31,485 bases of DNA, taken from NCBI GenBank assembly GCA_052035645.1, contig JBPOHK010000086.1, positions 1-31,485 on the forward strand. The letters are read 5' to 3'. Origin of the DNA: RPQJ01 sp052035645. Its GTDB lineage: Bacteria; Pseudomonadota; Gammaproteobacteria; Steroidobacterales; Steroidobacteraceae. The translations under genes and the position numbers were made by a program. Below the pieces are notes generated by a model, which saw only the letters and a program-made list of their open reading frames with translations, was not told the DNA's origin and made no database searches. This document shows, one piece after another, positions 14,879 to 23,108 of the stretch; position 1 is the first letter of the stretch; each line of letters starts with the position of its first letter.

Positions 14879-16426
14879 TCAGTTTCGGTAACGGGCGCGG
14901 AGCGTCGGCTTGTCGATCTTGCCGGTCGCGAGGCGCGGCAGCTCGGCGATGAAGTCGACGCTGCGCGGACACTTGTAGCGGGCGATGAGCGTCCGGCAAT
15001 GCTCGATCAGCGCCTCGCCGTCGAGCGTGGCGCCGGCTTTCAGCACCACGACGGCCTTCACGGCCTCGACCCACTTCGGGTCCGGCACGCCGATCACGGC
15101 GACGTCGGCGACGGCCGGGTGCGCGGACACGGCCTCCTCGACCTCGCGGCTGTAGATGTTCTCGCCGCCCGAGATGATCATGTCCTTCTTGCGGTCGACG
15201 AGGAACACGTACCCGAGTTCGTCCTTCATGCCGATGTCGCCGGTGTGGTACCAGCCGTCGCGGATCGCCTCGAGCGTCGCGACCGAGTTGTTCCAGTAGC
15301 CGTCGAGCATCGTCGCCGAGCGCACGATGACTTCGCCCGGCCGGCCCGCGGCGCAGTCGTTGCCGTGGTCGTCCACCAGCCGGCATTCGATCTCGCTGAC
15401 GGGATGGCCCACCGAGGCCAGCCGACGGATGTCGTCCGCCGTGCCGTCGGGACGCACATCCGCACGCGGCAGTGCGCAGATGCTGCCAACCTCGGTGCAG
15501 CCGTACTGCACGGAAAACACCGGGCCCATCAGTTCGATGGCGCGCTTCAGGACCGGCACCGGAATCGGCGCGGCCGCGGAGAACACGGTCTCCAGGCTCG
15601 AGAGGTCGTAGGACTGCACGTTCGGCACGGCCAGCACGGCCTGAACCATCGCCGCGACCATGAAGGTGTGCGTGATGCGCTCCTGCTCGATCGTCTTGAG
15701 CATCGCGACGGGATCGAAGGCCTTGTGCAGCACGGTGCAGCCACCATCGTACGCGGCGCCGAGCACGTACCCCCGCCCGCCGATGTGGAACGCCGGCGTG
15801 GTCTGCAGGACTCGCGAGGATCGCGACATCTCGGACACGCGCGCATTCATGCACGCCGTGCCGAGCATGGCGTGCTGGCGCCAGGGCACACCCTTGGGCT
15901 TGCCGGTGGTGCCGCTGGTGTACCAGATGACGCAGTAGTCCTCGGGCGACGGCTCGACCGGGGGGCCGGCCTCGTTGCCGTTCGCGATCAGGTCCTCGTA
16001 GGCGAGCACGCCCTCGCCGGCCGCGCCGATCTGCACGAACGTCGTGACGTCCGGCAACTGGGCGCGGATCTTCCCGACCGTCTCCGCGGACTGGGGTTCG
16101 AAGATCAGCGCGCGCGCACCGGCATCCTTGAGTACGTGGACGATTTCGGCAGGCGCCAGTCGGTAGTTGACCGGCACGAGCACCATCGCGCCGTATTCCG
16201 CGGCGGCATACGCCTCGTAGTACTCGAGGCAGTTCATCGCGAGGATGCCGAAGCGGTCCTGGCGACGCAGGCCGAGGGCATTCAGGCTCGCGGCGAGGCG
16301 ACGGGCACGGGAGGCATACTGCGCGTGGGTCAGCCGGCGGTCGTCACAGACGAACGCCTCCCGCTCCGGGAAGCACCGTGCATTGCGCTCGAAGAGATCC
16401 CGGACCGTTCGCATCGCCGCCGCCAC
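14879..16426 (-). CDS. AMP-forming acyl-CoA synthetase (fatty-acid/carboxylate-CoA ligase)
   Basis: A 515-residue ANL-family ligase that activates a carboxylate to its CoA thioester with ATP. The P-loop YTSGTTGKPKG is at 169-179, the adenine loop YGCTEVG and the hinge region GWYHTGDIG...GGENIYSREVEE follow, and the catalytic lysine is about Lys503 in ATGKIDKPTLR. No peptidyl-carrier domain is fused. The frame starts at GTG 16426; ATG 16414 with GGGGTGG just upstream is an equally good start (511 residues). It heads the P450 operon, so the substrate acid is probably released by the ring-opening steps or imported. Promoter signals lie in the AT-rich gap before it. Confidence 0.95.
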   Translation of the reverse strand: MAAAMRTVRDLFERNARCFPEREAFVCDDRRLTHAQYASRARRLAASLNALGLRRQDRFGILAMNCLEYYEAYAAAEYGAMVLVPVNYRLAPAEIVHVLKDAGARALIFEPQSAETVGKIRAQLPDVTTFVQIGAAGEGVLAYEDLIANGNEAGPPVEPSPEDYCVIWYTSGTTGKPKGVPWRQHAMLGTACMNARVSEMSRSSRVLQTTPAFHIGGRGYVLGAAYDGGCTVLHKAFDPVAMLKTIEQERITHTFMVAAMVQAVLAVPNVQSYDLSSLETVFSAAAPIPVPVLKRAIELMGPVFSVQYGCTEVGSICALPRADVRPDGTADDIRRLASVGHPVSEIECRLVDDHGNDCAAGRPGEVIVRSATMLDGYWNNSVATLEAIRDGWYHTGDIGMKDELGYVFLVDRKKDMIISGGENIYSREVEEAVSAHPAVADVAVIGVPDPKWVEAVKAVVVLKAGATLDGEALIEHCRTLIARYKCPRSVDFIAELPRLATGKIDKPTLRARYRN

Positions 16427-16454
16427 CCCGCCGGGCCTTCGGCAGCCCGTCCGT

Positions 16455-16480
16455 GAATACTATATATTTGAATACTATTC
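16455..16480. promoter_or_regulatory. AT-rich divergent promoter region with repeated GAATACTAT
   Basis: The 103-bp gap between the ligase operon (minus) and the alpha/beta hydrolase (plus) holds an AT-rich island (about 16455-16491) in otherwise GC-rich DNA. GAATACTAT occurs twice in direct orientation (16455-16463 and 16470-16478), and the second copy is part of the palindrome GAATACTATTC (16470-16480). This is a likely divergent promoter with a transcription-factor site. Exact -35/-10 boxes cannot be fixed by eye. Confidence 0.45.
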
Positions 16481-16529
16481 TAAAATATAAACGCCCGACC
16501 CCGCAGCGTCAAACCCGCCGAGACCGGAC

Positions 16530-17405
16530 TTGAGCCCCTCCCCGCGACCATTTCCCTGGCGCCGCGTAGCCACCCGCCACCCCGCCGAAAGCCACCGGAT
16601 CGCCCTGCGCGGCGCCCAGGTGCATTATCGCCAGTGGTCGCGCGGTGCCGGCCCCCTGCTGGTGTTCATCCACGGGTTCGCGGGCCACACGCACTGGTGG
16701 GACTGGGTGGCGCCGGCCTTCCAGGAACGCTGGACGACCGTCGCGCTGGACCTGTCCGGCATGGGCGACAGCGAGTGGCGGGACGACTACCCCGCCGATG
16801 CCCATCCGCGGGACATCCTCGAACTCATCGACTACCTCGGCGGCGGCCCGGCGACCGTCATTGGCCACAGCTTCGGCGGCGGGGCCCTGCTGCGCGCCTG
16901 CGCCCTCGACAGTGCCTGCGGCGCCGCCCCCCGCATCTCGCACGCCATCGTGGTGGACTCCTTCGTGCGGATCGAGGGCCATCGCATCCCGAATGCCCGC
17001 TCGACGGCCGGTGCCCGGGCCGCCTATCCGGACCTGGACACCGCCCTTGGACGCTTTCGCCTGAACCCGGACCAGCCCGTCGCGGATCCCGCGATGCTCG
17101 ACTACCTCGCGCGGCGCTCGCTGCGCGGCACCGACGGGGGCTGGCACTGGAAGTTCGACCCGAAGATCCCGGGTCCGCAGAAAACCGATGCCCGCGCACT
17201 GCTCGCGAGCATCGCGACACCCGTCGACGTGGTGGTCGGGGAGCACAGCGTGGTCATCGATCGAGGCCTCGCCGACGCGTGCGTCGCCGCCTTGCCGAAT
17301 GGCCGCGGCCCGCACGTCGTGCGCGACGGCAACCACCACCTGATGCTCGACCAGCCGGCCCGGCTGATCGACACACTGCAGCAACTGCTCGACGCCGCGC
17401 GCTGA
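16530..17405 (+). CDS. Alpha/beta-hydrolase fold protein
   Basis: A 291-residue alpha/beta hydrolase. FIHGFAGHTHWWDWV gives the oxyanion loop (HG at 48-49), GHSFGG places the nucleophile at Ser114, an acid is likely in the VVVGEHSVVID region, and the catalytic His is in GNHHLMLD near the end. Relatives include meta-cleavage C-C hydrolases, esterases, lactonases and epoxide hydrolases; with a Ser nucleophile an ester, lactone or C-C bond is most likely. The start is TTG 16530; no ATG precedes the conserved core, so the start is uncertain. It is transcribed away from the ligase operon and meets the esterase operon tail-to-tail with 6 bp between the stops. Confidence 0.88.
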   Translation: MSPSPRPFPWRRVATRHPAESHRIALRGAQVHYRQWSRGAGPLLVFIHGFAGHTHWWDWVAPAFQERWTTVALDLSGMGDSEWRDDYPADAHPRDILELIDYLGGGPATVIGHSFGGGALLRACALDSACGAAPRISHAIVVDSFVRIEGHRIPNARSTAGARAAYPDLDTALGRFRLNPDQPVADPAMLDYLARRSLRGTDGGWHWKFDPKIPGPQKTDARALLASIATPVDVVVGEHSVVIDRGLADACVAALPNGRGPHVVRDGNHHLMLDQPARLIDTLQQLLDAAR

Positions 17406-17411
17406 GCGCGT

Positions 17412-18569
17412 TCAGGCGATGCCGAGCGCCTCGCGCACGGCGTTCGCCACGACGAGGATGGCGTCCTCCTCGAGCGAGGTCGGATTGAACAGCCGGTTGT
17501 GGCAGATCGCGACGGCGAGGTTCAGGTCCGGATCGGCCCAGCCGATCGAGCCGCCCTGCCCCGGATGACAGATCGCGCGCGGATTGCGCGCCGAGCACAC
17601 CGGCGGGTACGGGCCGCCCAACCAGAAGCCGCCGATGCTGATCGGGATCGGGATGCCGAACATCACCGGATCGGGCTCCTCGGCGTTCGCACGCGGCGTG
17701 CTGAACGACGCCACCCGTTCGCGCGACAGCAACCGCACGCCGTCGAGCTCGCCGCCATTGGCGAGCATGGCCCAGAAGCGCGCCTCGCCGCGGGCCGTGA
17801 AGATGCCGCCGACGCCAGCGACCTCGGCACGCCGCACGTCGGGGCGCTCGAAGACGGACGGATGCAGCGCCACGGCGGCTGGCATCGATGCGAGGAACAG
17901 CGGCGGCAGGTACTCCGGCGGCATGGGAACCATTGCGTCGATCTGCCTGGCGACGCGCGGCACCACGGCGTCCGGAATGCCGATCCACAGGTCGGCGATG
18001 CCGAGCGGTGCGGCAATCTCGTCGCGCACGAACTGGCCGAGCGAGCGGCCGCGCGAATCGGTGCGCCGGACGAGCTCGCCGATGATCCAGCCGAAAGTCA
18101 TCGACAGGTACAGCGTCTTCGTGCCGGGCTCCGCGAGCGGCTTCAGGTCGGCGATGGCGCGCGTCATGGCGCTCCAGTCGCACATCATCTCGGGCGTCAC
18201 GCCCTCGGGCATCTGCGGCACGCAGGCCCGGTGCGTCAGGGCATCGCGCACCGTCGTGCGCTCCTTGCCGTGCGCGCCGTACTCGGGCCAGTACTTCACG
18301 ATCGGCGCGTCGTAGTCGATGTGGCCGCGCTCGGCCTGCAGGTGCAGCGCCGTCGCGGCGACGGCCTTGGTCACCGAGTAGGTGTTGAACAGCGTGTCGC
18401 CGTCCACTTTGCGGCCCTTATCCGGGTCGGCGAGACCTCCCCAGGTGTCGACGACCAGCTTGCCTCCGCGGTAGGCGGCGACCTGCACGCCGACCTCGCG
18501 GCCCGCACCGATCACTGCATCGATGGCCTTCTGGACGACCGCATTGGCCGCCGCGAGCGAATTCGTCAT
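17412..18569 (-). CDS. Serine hydrolase of the class C beta-lactamase/esterase family
   Basis: A 385-residue penicillin-binding-protein-like hydrolase. The S-x-x-K motif is Ser65-Val-Thr-Lys68 (NTYSVTKAV), the second-motif tyrosine is Tyr154 (LYLSMTFG), and the third motif corresponds to HPGQGGSIGW. There is no signal peptide, so it is cytoplasmic and unlikely to be a beta-lactamase; esterase or transesterase activity as in EstB and LovD is expected. It is last in the minus operon that starts at 24725, 17 bp after the 6-oxocamphor-hydrolase-like gene. It could hydrolyse an ester or lactone formed in the pathway. Confidence 0.92.
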   Translation of the reverse strand: MTNSLAAANAVVQKAIDAVIGAGREVGVQVAAYRGGKLVVDTWGGLADPDKGRKVDGDTLFNTYSVTKAVAATALHLQAERGHIDYDAPIVKYWPEYGAHGKERTTVRDALTHRACVPQMPEGVTPEMMCDWSAMTRAIADLKPLAEPGTKTLYLSMTFGWIIGELVRRTDSRGRSLGQFVRDEIAAPLGIADLWIGIPDAVVPRVARQIDAMVPMPPEYLPPLFLASMPAAVALHPSVFERPDVRRAEVAGVGGIFTARGEARFWAMLANGGELDGVRLLSRERVASFSTPRANAEEPDPVMFGIPIPISIGGFWLGGPYPPVCSARNPRAICHPGQGGSIGWADPDLNLAVAICHNRLFNPTSLEEDAILVVANAVREALGIA

Positions 18570-18586
18570 GGGAGCACTCCGTCTCG

Positions 18587-19348
18587 TCAGTCGCGGAACG
18601 ACAGCAGCCCGAGCCCCTCCAGGGCCAGGCCGACGTCGAGGTCTTCGTTCAGGGCGCGGCGCAACGCGCGGCGCAGCGCCAGGGTGGTGTTACGCAGGGC
18701 CACGACCGGCTTCTGCTCCAGTTGCCCGGCGATCTCCCAGGCGCGCGCCTGGAGCGCGCCGGGCGCGAGAACCTCGGCCACGACGCCGAGCGCCAGGGCC
18801 TGTTGCGCGCCTATCGCCTGCCCGGTGAGCAGGAAGTGACGGGCACGATTGATCCCGAGCAACTGCGGCCAGACGACGTGCACGCCGTCGCCCGGCACCA
18901 CGCCGTAGGCAAAGTGCACGCGGTCGGCGAACTCGGCGCTTTCGGACGCGAGCACGATGTCGGCCAGCACCGGCAGTTCGGAGTGAATGTGCACCGGGCC
19001 ATTGACCGCGGCGACGATCGGCACCTCGATCGCCAGGAAATCGGCCAGCAGTTCGCGGCCCTCGCGCATCAGGCGCGCCCAGTCGGCCGCCGTCAGCGAC
19101 CGGGCGTTCTCGGTGGCGCTCAGTTCCGTGCAGAACCGGTCGCCGGTGCCCGTGAGGATGACCGCGCGCAGCGACGCATCGTGCGCGAGGTCGCGAAAGG
19201 CGTCGCAAAGCTGGCCGTGCACGCTGCCTTCGTTCGAACCCCATTGCAGCACGCCCCCGTCGGTGTGCAGACGGACCTGCACGACGGCCCCGCGCCGCTC
19301 GAACGCGATGTTGCGATAGCGCTGGCTGTACTCGTCGTAGCGGCTCAT
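18587..19348 (-). CDS. 6-oxocamphor-hydrolase-like crotonase (cyclic beta-diketone hydrolase)
   Basis: A 253-residue crotonase-fold protein that I assign to the retro-Claisen branch. It carries His122 (HIHSE), His145 (DRVHFAYG), Asp154 (VPGDG) and Glu244 (GLALEG); as I recall the literature, His122, His145, Asp154 and Glu244 are the catalytic residues of 6-oxocamphor hydrolase (CamK) of Rhodococcus, at the same numbers. The opening YSQRYRNIAFER, LTGTGDRFC, IEVPIVAAVNGPV and GDGVHVVWPQLLG also match that enzyme from memory. CamK hydrolyses a bicyclic 1,3-diketone to a ring-opened keto acid without CoA. The start overlaps the GMC oxidoreductase stop by 4 bp, so the two are coupled; an alcohol oxidation making the diketone just before this step is a natural reading. 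A general enoyl-CoA hydratase is unlikely. Confidence 0.88.
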   Translation of the reverse strand: MSRYDEYSQRYRNIAFERRGAVVQVRLHTDGGVLQWGSNEGSVHGQLCDAFRDLAHDASLRAVILTGTGDRFCTELSATENARSLTAADWARLMREGRELLADFLAIEVPIVAAVNGPVHIHSELPVLADIVLASESAEFADRVHFAYGVVPGDGVHVVWPQLLGINRARHFLLTGQAIGAQQALALGVVAEVLAPGALQARAWEIAGQLEQKPVVALRNTTLALRRALRRALNEDLDVGLALEGLGLLSFRD

Positions 19349-20958
19349 GCGCCGCGCCCCGCGTCGTCGAGGATGAGATCGGCGGCCCGTGCCGCAATCG
19401 CCATGGTCGGGGCATTGGTGTTGCCCGAGATCGGCGTCGGCACGACCGAGAGGTCGACCACCCTCAGGTTGGCCGCGCCGCGTACCCGCAACTGCGGGTC
19501 GAGAACGCTGCGCGCATCCGTACCCATGCGACAGGTGCACATCGCGTGGTAGCCGCTCTGGCCCCGCTGGCGGAACACGTCGAGGATCTCGTCGTCGCTC
19601 TGCACCTGCGCGCCCGGCGTCTTCTCCTCGGCGATGAAACGCGCGAGCGCGGGCTGGCTCGCCAGCCTGCGCACGAACCGGAACGCCCCCACCACCGTGC
19701 GGCGGTCGTTCTCGGTCGCGAGGTAGTTGGGCCGGATGACGGGCGGATCGTCCGGGTTGGTGGTCCGTGCCATGACCGTGCCGCTGCTCTCCGGGCGCAG
19801 CGGATACATGAAGAACTGCATGCCCGGACGTGGATCGAATGCCATCGAAGGCGACGTGAAATCGAGCGAGTACGGGTCGACCATGATCTGCGCGTCGGGC
19901 CGGTCGAGCTCCGGGCGCGTGCGGATGAAGCCCCCGAGGTCGCTCGAGCCGTTCGCCATCACGCCCTTGCGCAGCAGCGCGTACTTGAGCGTGTTCAGCA
20001 CCAGCGGCAGGCCGGCGTAGGCGCCATTGGTCGAATCGCGCCCGTCCCTGAGCCAGTACTGGATCCAGGTGAGCAGGTGCTCGCGCATGTTCCGCCCCAC
20101 CTCGGGGCTGTCGATGCGCACGTCGATGCCGACGGACTTCAGGTGCACGGCATCGCCGATGCCGGAGAGATTCAGCAGTTTCGGCGTGTTCAGTGCGCCG
20201 GCACTCAGGATCACCTCGCGCGCGGCGCGGTACTCCTGCACCTGCCCGCCCTGCGAGACGACCACGCCGGTCGCCCGCGTCCCGTCGAAGGTCACGCGCT
20301 GCGCGAGTGCACCCGTGACGATCGTCAGGTTCGGGCGACGCCGCACGTCCGGCGTGAGGAACGCAACCGCGGAGCTCTGCCGCTTGCCGCGGCCGATGTT
20401 GAAGGTGAGGTAGGCGATGCCTTCCTGCTCGGGATGGTTGATATCCTCGCGCACCGGCAGGCCGAGCGCGCGGCCGGCCTCGAGCACGGCGTCGCCGAGC
20501 GGAAAGCGCTGCGTATTGGGCGTGACCTTGAGCGGGCCGCCGCTGCCACGGTGCGCGCCCGACCCGAGCGCGTGATCTTCCATCGCGCGGAAGTACGGCT
20601 CCATGGCCGCCCAGCTCCAGCCCGTGAGTCCGTCGCGCGCCCAGCCGTCGTAGTCGGCCGGGTGACCGCGCATGTAGACCATGCCGTTCACCGCACTCGA
20701 CCCGCCGAGCACCTTGCCCCGCAGCCACACCTGCGCCTGGCCGTTGGTCGATTCCTCGGGTTCCGTCGGGAAATACCAGACGTATGCCGGATCGAACAGC
20801 AGCTTGCCGAAGCCCTTCGGCAGGTGGATCAGCGGATTGCGGTCGTCCGGACCCGCCTCGAGCAACAGCACCGAGTGCTTGCCGCTCGCGGAGAGCTTCG
20901 CCGCCAGCACGCAGCCGGCCGAGCCCGCCCCGACGACGATGTAGTCGAAGGTCGACAT
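19345..20958 (-). CDS. GMC-family FAD oxidoreductase (choline/alcohol dehydrogenase-like)
   Basis: A 537-residue flavoenzyme that oxidises an alcohol to aldehyde or ketone. The FAD motif GAGSAG is at 10-15 with the ribose-binding Glu34 (LLLEAGPDD), the second GMC signature is the GKVLGGSSAVNGMVYMRG segment, and the active-site pair is about His471 (GYHAMCT) and Asn515 (SGNTNAPT). There is no signal peptide or haem domain. Its stop overlaps the start of the 6-oxocamphor-hydrolase-like gene by 4 bp, and 4 bp separate it from the SDR upstream. Electron acceptor (oxygen or a quinone/dye) cannot be told. A role converting a ring hydroxyl to the second ketone of a 1,3-diketone is inference from the gene order. 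Confidence 0.94.
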   Translation of the reverse strand: MSTFDYIVVGAGSAGCVLAAKLSASGKHSVLLLEAGPDDRNPLIHLPKGFGKLLFDPAYVWYFPTEPEESTNGQAQVWLRGKVLGGSSAVNGMVYMRGHPADYDGWARDGLTGWSWAAMEPYFRAMEDHALGSGAHRGSGGPLKVTPNTQRFPLGDAVLEAGRALGLPVREDINHPEQEGIAYLTFNIGRGKRQSSAVAFLTPDVRRRPNLTIVTGALAQRVTFDGTRATGVVVSQGGQVQEYRAAREVILSAGALNTPKLLNLSGIGDAVHLKSVGIDVRIDSPEVGRNMREHLLTWIQYWLRDGRDSTNGAYAGLPLVLNTLKYALLRKGVMANGSSDLGGFIRTRPELDRPDAQIMVDPYSLDFTSPSMAFDPRPGMQFFMYPLRPESSGTVMARTTNPDDPPVIRPNYLATENDRRTVVGAFRFVRRLASQPALARFIAEEKTPGAQVQSDDEILDVFRQRGQSGYHAMCTCRMGTDARSVLDPQLRVRGAANLRVVDLSVVPTPISGNTNAPTMAIAARAADLILDDAGRGA

Positions 20959-20962
20959 CCGG

Positions 20963-21919
20963 TCACTCGCCCTGGTTCATTCGTCCGATGAGGTGGACGA
21001 ATTCGTCGGTCAGCGACTCGGGGATGAAATATCGGTCCGTCGAGGAAACCTGACCGAAGTGCGCAGCGATGTCGTCCGCGCTCACGGGCTGGTCGCGCGG
21101 CCCCATCCAGCCGTAGGTCATGCCGATGAAGGCGCGCGCGTAGCGGCCCATGGTCGCGGAATAGAGCGCGTGCGTCGACGTGCAGGCCTCGCTGACGAGG
21201 TAGGTGACGAGCGGCGTGACGAATTCCGGATTGCCGCTGTTGCCGAGCTTCTCGTACGCGGCACCGAACAGCGCGCCGATTTTTTCCATCTGCCAGGCGG
21301 GCATCGCCTCGCCCATGCGACTCGCGGCCGTCGGCAGCAGCGCATTGCAGAAGACGTTGTGCTCGCGACCTTCCTGCGACAGCACGTTCATGAGGCCGAC
21401 GAGTCCCGCCTTGGCGGCGCCATACGCGGCCTGTTCGTCGTTGCCGAGCATGCCCGCGGCCGACGAGGCGAACAGGATGCGGCCGTATTTCTGGGCCTTC
21501 ATGAGCCTGTAGGCCGGACGCGTGACGTAGAACGCGCCCTTCAGGTGCACGTCGATCATCATGTCGAGCGTCGTGTCCGGAATCTGGTCCACCGGCGCAT
21601 TGCGCAGCGTGCCGGCGTTGTTGATCACGGCGTCGACGCGCCCGAAAGCATCGACCGCCTTCTGCACGATGGCTTCGCCGCCCGCCGCGGTCGCCACCGA
21701 ATCGTAGGACGCGACGGCCTTGCCGCCCGCCTGGCGGATTTCCTCGACCACCTTGTCGGCCATGCTCGCCGAACTGCCCTTGCCGTCGAACGTGCCGCCG
21801 AGGTCGTTGACGACGACGTTGCCGCCGCGCTTCGCGATGTCGAGCGCATACGTGCGGCCGAGACCGCCGCCGGCGCCCGTGATGATGACCGTCCTGCCGT
21901 CGAATCGAACCTGGCTCAT
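20963..21919 (-). CDS. Short-chain dehydrogenase/reductase with C-terminal extension (multifunctional-enzyme-like)
   Basis: A 318-residue SDR, with TGAGGGLG (14-21), VVNDLGGTFDGKG (36-48), NNAG (100-103) and catalytic Ser152/Ser153, Tyr166, Lys170. The VNDLGG segment and the 70-residue tail beyond the core are features of the dehydrogenase domain of multifunctional beta-oxidation enzymes; the hydratase and sterol-carrier parts are absent. AGGGGA lies 7 bp upstream of the ATG. It sits between the sulfotransferase (27 bp) and the GMC oxidoreductase (4 bp). Likely a hydroxyacyl-CoA or ring-alcohol dehydrogenase, substrate unknown. Confidence 0.92.
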   Translation of the reverse strand: MSQVRFDGRTVIITGAGGGLGRTYALDIAKRGGNVVVNDLGGTFDGKGSSASMADKVVEEIRQAGGKAVASYDSVATAAGGEAIVQKAVDAFGRVDAVINNAGTLRNAPVDQIPDTTLDMMIDVHLKGAFYVTRPAYRLMKAQKYGRILFASSAAGMLGNDEQAAYGAAKAGLVGLMNVLSQEGREHNVFCNALLPTAASRMGEAMPAWQMEKIGALFGAAYEKLGNSGNPEFVTPLVTYLVSEACTSTHALYSATMGRYARAFIGMTYGWMGPRDQPVSADDIAAHFGQVSSTDRYFIPESLTDEFVHLIGRMNQGE

Positions 21920-21946
21920 GTCTGTTCCCCTGATTGAAGTCTGCGC

Positions 21947-23104
21947 TCAGCCCAGCCGATGGCGGGCGATGTAATCCGCGAACCGGCGGCGCACCTGTTC
22001 CGCCGTGATGCCGTAGTCGGTGATGTCGTAGCGATGCTCGCCGTGCCTGGAGGTCGGGCTCTCGGCAATCCACCGCTGCATGCGGGCTTCTGCCTCGTCC
22101 GTCAGCGTGAGCCCGAACTGATCGTAGATCCGGCGGATGACTCCGAGCGGATCGCGGTGGAATTCGCGATGGTCCATGTCGAAGAACTGGTCCGGCCGCG
22201 ACCGCCTGGCGAGCTCGGTCGTCTCCATGGCCGTGGCCCAGTATTCGACTTCGCGCGGCCCGATCACCTTCGGGTCGGCCGCGTCGCCCTCGAACATGCG
22301 CCGCGCCATGTGCAGCGTGCTGCAGAGCGAGGGAATGGCCTTGACCGGATCGCGATGCGTCTGGATGACGCAGGCATCCGGCAGCACTTCGAGCAGGCAA
22401 TCCATCTGCGCGACGTGACCTGGGTTCTTGAGCAGCCAGCGCTTGCCCGGATCGTTCGCGCCGACGAGGCGCAGGACGTCCACGAAGCGGCGATAGGCCG
22501 GCAACTCGTCCTGCGTCGCCCACCAGCGATCGTAGGACGGCACGTGCATCGACGAGCCGAAGCGATTGCTCGCGAAGTCCTGGCGCAGCACCTCGAGGCA
22601 CTCGTCCACTTCGTCCGCGACCATGTCGTGCGCCTTGCGCATCTCCGGCATCATCTGGAAGAACATGTCGAGCCCGGCGACGCAGGCCTGGAAATCGGGG
22701 TTCGTAGCCCATGTCTCGCGGGGCAGACGAGGTTGCGGCGTCTCCGCCAGCCAGCGCTCGAGGCCCTGGAATTGCGGGTCCATCGCCATCAGCTTGTGCA
22801 GCGCCGTCGTGCCGGTGCGCGGCACGCCCGTGATCACGAGCGGCCGGCGGATCTCGACCTGCTGGTAATCCGGACGGCGCTTCCAGCCTTCCTCCGTGCG
22901 CAGGCGCGCGACCAGCGTGCCGATGATCGTGCCCATCGCGAACTGCCCGCCGATTTCGGTGGGGCGCAGTTCGGCATCCATCGCCGCCAGCAGCTGGCGC
23001 AGGCCGGCCTCGTATCCCCGCGGTCCGAAGTCCGCGAGGCCGCCGGTCATCTGTGTCGCCGCGGCATGCAGCGCGTCGTAGGACGCCGAGAACGTGCCGC
23101 TCAC
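21947..23104 (-). CDS. Sulfotransferase family protein (PAPS-dependent)
   Basis: A 385-residue protein with the sulfotransferase P-loop-like fold. The 5'-phosphosulfate loop is GVPRTGTT (93-100), KRWLLKNPGH (221-230) forms the core beta-strand, and THRDPVKAIPSLCST (249-263) gives the 3'-phosphate-binding Arg251 and Ser259. Such enzymes transfer sulfate from PAPS to a hydroxyl. The GTG start at 23104 lies 4 bp after the Zn-ADH stop; the frame is open further upstream but overlaps that gene. A sulfotransferase inside a catabolic operon is unexpected: it might tag an intermediate, create a sulfate leaving group, or act on another acceptor. Confidence 0.9.
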   Translation of the reverse strand: MSGTFSASYDALHAAATQMTGGLADFGPRGYEAGLRQLLAAMDAELRPTEIGGQFAMGTIIGTLVARLRTEEGWKRRPDYQQVEIRRPLVITGVPRTGTTALHKLMAMDPQFQGLERWLAETPQPRLPRETWATNPDFQACVAGLDMFFQMMPEMRKAHDMVADEVDECLEVLRQDFASNRFGSSMHVPSYDRWWATQDELPAYRRFVDVLRLVGANDPGKRWLLKNPGHVAQMDCLLEVLPDACVIQTHRDPVKAIPSLCSTLHMARRMFEGDAADPKVIGPREVEYWATAMETTELARRSRPDQFFDMDHREFHRDPLGVIRRIYDQFGLTLTDEAEARMQRWIAESPTSRHGEHRYDITDYGITAEQVRRRFADYIARHRLG

Positions 23105-23108
23105 GGCA

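Noticed and set aside
14870..16456. A 528-codon open frame on the plus strand, antisense to the acyl-CoA ligase
   Set aside because: Arg/His/Ala-rich translation with no domain, opposite a ligase with all motifs; a GC-rich shadow frame.
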